DNA from: Algoriella xinjiangensis
GTDB lineage: Bacteria; Bacteroidota; Bacteroidia; Flavobacteriales; Weeksellaceae
Length of the DNA stretch: 64,000 nt
Reading direction: 5' to 3'
Assembly (NCBI RefSeq): GCF_900115015.1
Contig: NZ_FOUZ01000014.1
Span: forward strand, 36,445-100,444
Both the position numbers and the translations under genes were made by a program. The notes beneath the pieces were generated by a model. The model was not told where the DNA came from. It worked only from the letters and a program-made list of their open reading frames with translations, and made no database searches. Positions 62,393 to 64,000 of this stretch are shown here, piece by piece; position 1 is the first letter of the stretch; each line of letters starts with the position of its first letter.

Positions 62393-63211
62393 TTAATCCG
62401 CTATAATTCGAATTTTTTTGTTAGTTATCATTTTTATCGGATACACAATTTTTTCGTCTTTTGTTTGTATCGTCATACATATATTGTTTATGGCAAGTAT
62501 CACCCCTTCTACATTTTCATCTATTATTACGCGTTGTCCAATTTCAAAATTTCTGTTGGTGTAAAACGATAATAATAATCTGTAAATAATATCTTTAGAA
62601 CCTAACCCAAAAGCTATTGCCAAGGTTAAAAATATGGATCCTAGTATAAGTGATAAATTATTTGTAATCAAATCTGTATTTACGCCAGCTTGGTTTAGGG
62701 CTGTGATGATTGTAAAAATTAAGATGATATAAAAAATTACACTTCCTATGATATTTGCACCGTTTAAATCAATCGATTTGATTAATCCTCTGATGATACT
62801 TTTTATATAATTTGCCAAATAAAATCCTCCTGCAAATATCAATACTGCGCTAAAAAATTGGGGTAAATAATCGATTATTCGACCAATTTGAATAGATACT
62901 ACTGATAATCCAAAAATATCTGATCCGATAATAATGATTAATAAAATGACAAAACATTTTACAAATTGCATAATTATTCTGGCTGGATCAATTTCCATGG
63001 ATGTGTTTTTTAACGCATCGCTGTTGTTTAAAGCTTTCTTTAAATTTTCTATTTTAGATAACTTCAATACATATTTTGTAATGAATACAATCAATTTTAA
63101 AATTAAGTACGAAAGAATGATAAATACTATTCCTCCTATTATTTTAGGAAAAATGATGATTAATTCTTGATACAAACTTTCTAATAAACTAAAATTTAAA
63201 CCTATATTCAT
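62393..63211 (-). CDS. Small-conductance mechanosensitive channel (MscS family)
   Basis: A 272-residue membrane protein with five helices (about 18-45, 82-108, 115-140, 150-172, 178-205). The end of the last helix (LAIAFGLGSKDII) and the start of the beta domain (NFEIGQRVIIDENVEGVI) match the MscS pore and beta segment, but the C-terminal alpha/beta domain is absent, so this is a short version. It opens to release solutes when membrane tension rises. It is the last gene of an ECF-sigma operon. Confidence 0.88.
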   Translation of the reverse strand: MNIGLNFSLLESLYQELIIIFPKIIGGIVFIILSYLILKLIVFITKYVLKLSKIENLKKALNNSDALKNTSMEIDPARIIMQFVKCFVILLIIIIGSDIFGLSVVSIQIGRIIDYLPQFFSAVLIFAGGFYLANYIKSIIRGLIKSIDLNGANIIGSVIFYIILIFTIITALNQAGVNTDLITNNLSLILGSIFLTLAIAFGLGSKDIIYRLLLSFYTNRNFEIGQRVIIDENVEGVILAINNICMTIQTKDEKIVYPIKMITNKKIRIIAD

Positions 63212-63227
63212 GTATATATTTACTTAG

Positions 63228-63437
63228 TTAATCTTCTTTCTCTTTTTTATTATTTTGCTCTTTGGTAGATTTCTTACCAATTCCAAAAAAATTTCCGATG
63301 GCACTTGGATATTTTACCGAAACTAAATCTGCTACTTCTAACGATAATTTTATTAAAGCGATATCATCCATTACTTTTTGTTTCATCGTTTCTGGAAGTG
63401 TTTCGCTGGCTATAATAGTCTTAAAAGGATTCTCCAT
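63228..63437 (-). CDS. Hypothetical small protein in the sigma/MscS operon
   Basis: A protein of 69 residues (from MENPFKTIIA; an earlier ATG at 63449 would add four residues and overlap the sigma gene). It has an N-terminal amphipathic region, a second helix (DIALIKLSLEVADLVSV), and a basic acidic end (KKSTKEQNNKKEKED). No membrane helix and no domain recognised. It sits between an ECF sigma gene and mscS with gaps of 1 and 16 bases; a role as a regulator of either is possible. Confidence 0.65.
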   Translation of the reverse strand: MENPFKTIIASETLPETMKQKVMDDIALIKLSLEVADLVSVKYPSAIGNFFGIGKKSTKEQNNKKEKED

Positions 63438-63438
63438 A

Positions 63439-63843
63439 TTACAATGCATTATAAATTTTAAGTAAACGACTTTTGGCTCTGTTTAATCTCATTTTTGTTG
63501 CGCTTTCTCCAATCTCCAAAGATTCTGAAATTTCTTTTATAGAAAATTCATCTTGATATTTCATCAATAAAATTGATTTATCTTCAACTTCTAATTCTTT
63601 CAACGATTGGTTTAGTTTTTCGATTCTTAATTCAAATATCTCTTTATCATCAATTATTTCTTCATTATAATTATCAATCAAATTATCCGTTACCGAATAA
63701 TTTCTTCTCTCCTCTTTCAATTTTCGTTGTATATGATTGACGCAAAAATTATATGTAAAAGAAAAAAGCCACGTCGAAAATTTAGATTTTGACTGATATG
63801 TTTTAAGTTTTACAAACAACTTTATAAATATATCGTGCGTCAT
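63439..63843 (-). pseudogene. ECF-type RNA polymerase sigma factor, 5' end disrupted or misread
   Basis: The 134-residue frame has region 2.3-2.4 (THDIFIKLFVKLKTYQ; FSTWLFSFTYNFCVNH) and region 4 (SLKELEVEDKSILLMKY; IKEISESLEIGESATKM) of an ECF sigma. The reading frame stays open for 31 codons upstream of this ATG without a usable start and encodes region 2.1-2.2 (KRLGRYWYANIIYNKC), then meets TGA. A one- or two-base change in the T7 run at 63928-63934 would restore a start. Either a frameshift mutation, a sequencing error or programmed slippage. Region 2 is otherwise complete. Confidence 0.75.
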
Positions 63844-64000
63844 ATCTTGCGCCTCTTCTTTATCTTCTACAAAACTTAAACACTTGTTGTAAATTATATT
63901 TGCATACCAATAGCGTCCTAAACGTTTAAAAAAAGTTCAAAAAAAGAGGGTTGAATTTTGTATCTCAAATTATCTTTGAGTTGCAAAACAAAAACTCACC
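63844..64000 (-). other. Upstream region of the sigma gene, to window end
   Basis: Contains the unstarted codons for sigma region 2.1-2.2 (63844-63936), two A7/T7 runs, and AT-rich sequence. The promoter was not clearly identified; the window ends before it may be complete. Confidence 0.5.
63928..63934 (-). other. T7 homopolymer where the sigma frame breaks
   Basis: Seven T on the minus strand between GAAC and AAACG. With eight T the protein would extend to a TTG at 63986; with six T it would begin at a TTG at 63940. As read, the sigma frame starts only at 63843. Confidence 0.7.

Noticed and set aside
62300..62572. 90-residue plus-strand frame across the mscS end
   Set aside because: Overlaps the MscS gene in antisense, is aromatic-rich and starts in the GGTT element; no domain, no promoter.
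1..64000. CRISPR array, IS element or integrase
   Set aside because: No regularly spaced direct repeats with unique spacers, no transposase or integrase motif, and no target-site-duplication-flanked inverted repeats were seen.

Overview
The window looks like chromosome of a member of Bacteroidota, class Flavobacteriia; a Weeksellaceae/Empedobacter-like genus is my guess. The evidence is the visibly AT-rich sequence, the Bacteroidota-type promoter -7 boxes (TAnnTTTG) in front of several genes, the near absence of Shine-Dalgarno sequences, several TTG starts, a type IX secretion (T9SS) sorting domain, an S46 dipeptidyl peptidase, and families common in this group (DUF2911, DUF5522, DUF6428, PID-CTERM). 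Most of the window is ordinary housekeeping chromosome with short operons separated by strong hairpin terminators.

Layout. 1-9.3 kb: secreted dipeptidyl peptidase, Crp/Fnr regulator, ketopantoate-reductase-like enzyme, THUMP-like methyltransferase, FUSC membrane protein and an ABC exporter. 9.3-15.6 kb: a tight six-gene minus-strand operon encoding three phage-tail-collar proteins, a signal-less type-1 periplasmic-binding-fold protein, a 1050-residue T9SS protein and a small PID-CTERM-like protein. 16-27.3 kb: lipoprotein, ABC-F ATPase, a DoxX/DUF2071/methyltransferase membrane operon, GHL10-type lipoprotein, K+ channel, DUF2911, a HExxH protein, a PLP deaminase and a LysM glucosaminidase. 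27.3-34.3 kb: TlpA-like lipoprotein, queA, rlmN, polyprenyl synthase, a membrane GNAT and kbl. 34.4-42.2 kb: AddB-like nuclease, dicarboxylate symporter, metallophosphoesterase and a CobW-type GTPase. 42.2-48 kb: cydAB, acyl-ACP desaturase and plsC, then small secreted proteins. 48-50.5 kb: second metallophosphoesterase and an ArsR/DUF6428 pair. 50.6-51.3 kb: a tandemly duplicated tRNA Arg-Pro-Ser block. 51.4-59.4 kb: amidase, VOC protein, pentapeptide-repeat protein and a three-gene MksFEB/JetABC (Wadjet-type SMC) operon. 59.4-64 kb: pnp, rpsO and an ECF sigma/MscS operon whose sigma gene is disrupted or misread at its 5' end.

The two accessory systems that stand out are the tail-collar/T9SS/PID-CTERM operon, which resembles a domesticated surface module with no other phage genes, and the Wadjet-like condensin operon, which has no JetD/MksG nuclease gene beside it. 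Smaller points of interest are the tRNA duplication with a compensatory D-stem change, paired ArsR-like operators, a GGTT-rich structured element at 62.16-62.39 kb, and the homopolymer frameshift in the sigma gene. No CRISPR array, IS element or integrase was seen. All functional calls come from motif recognition by eye, without database searches.
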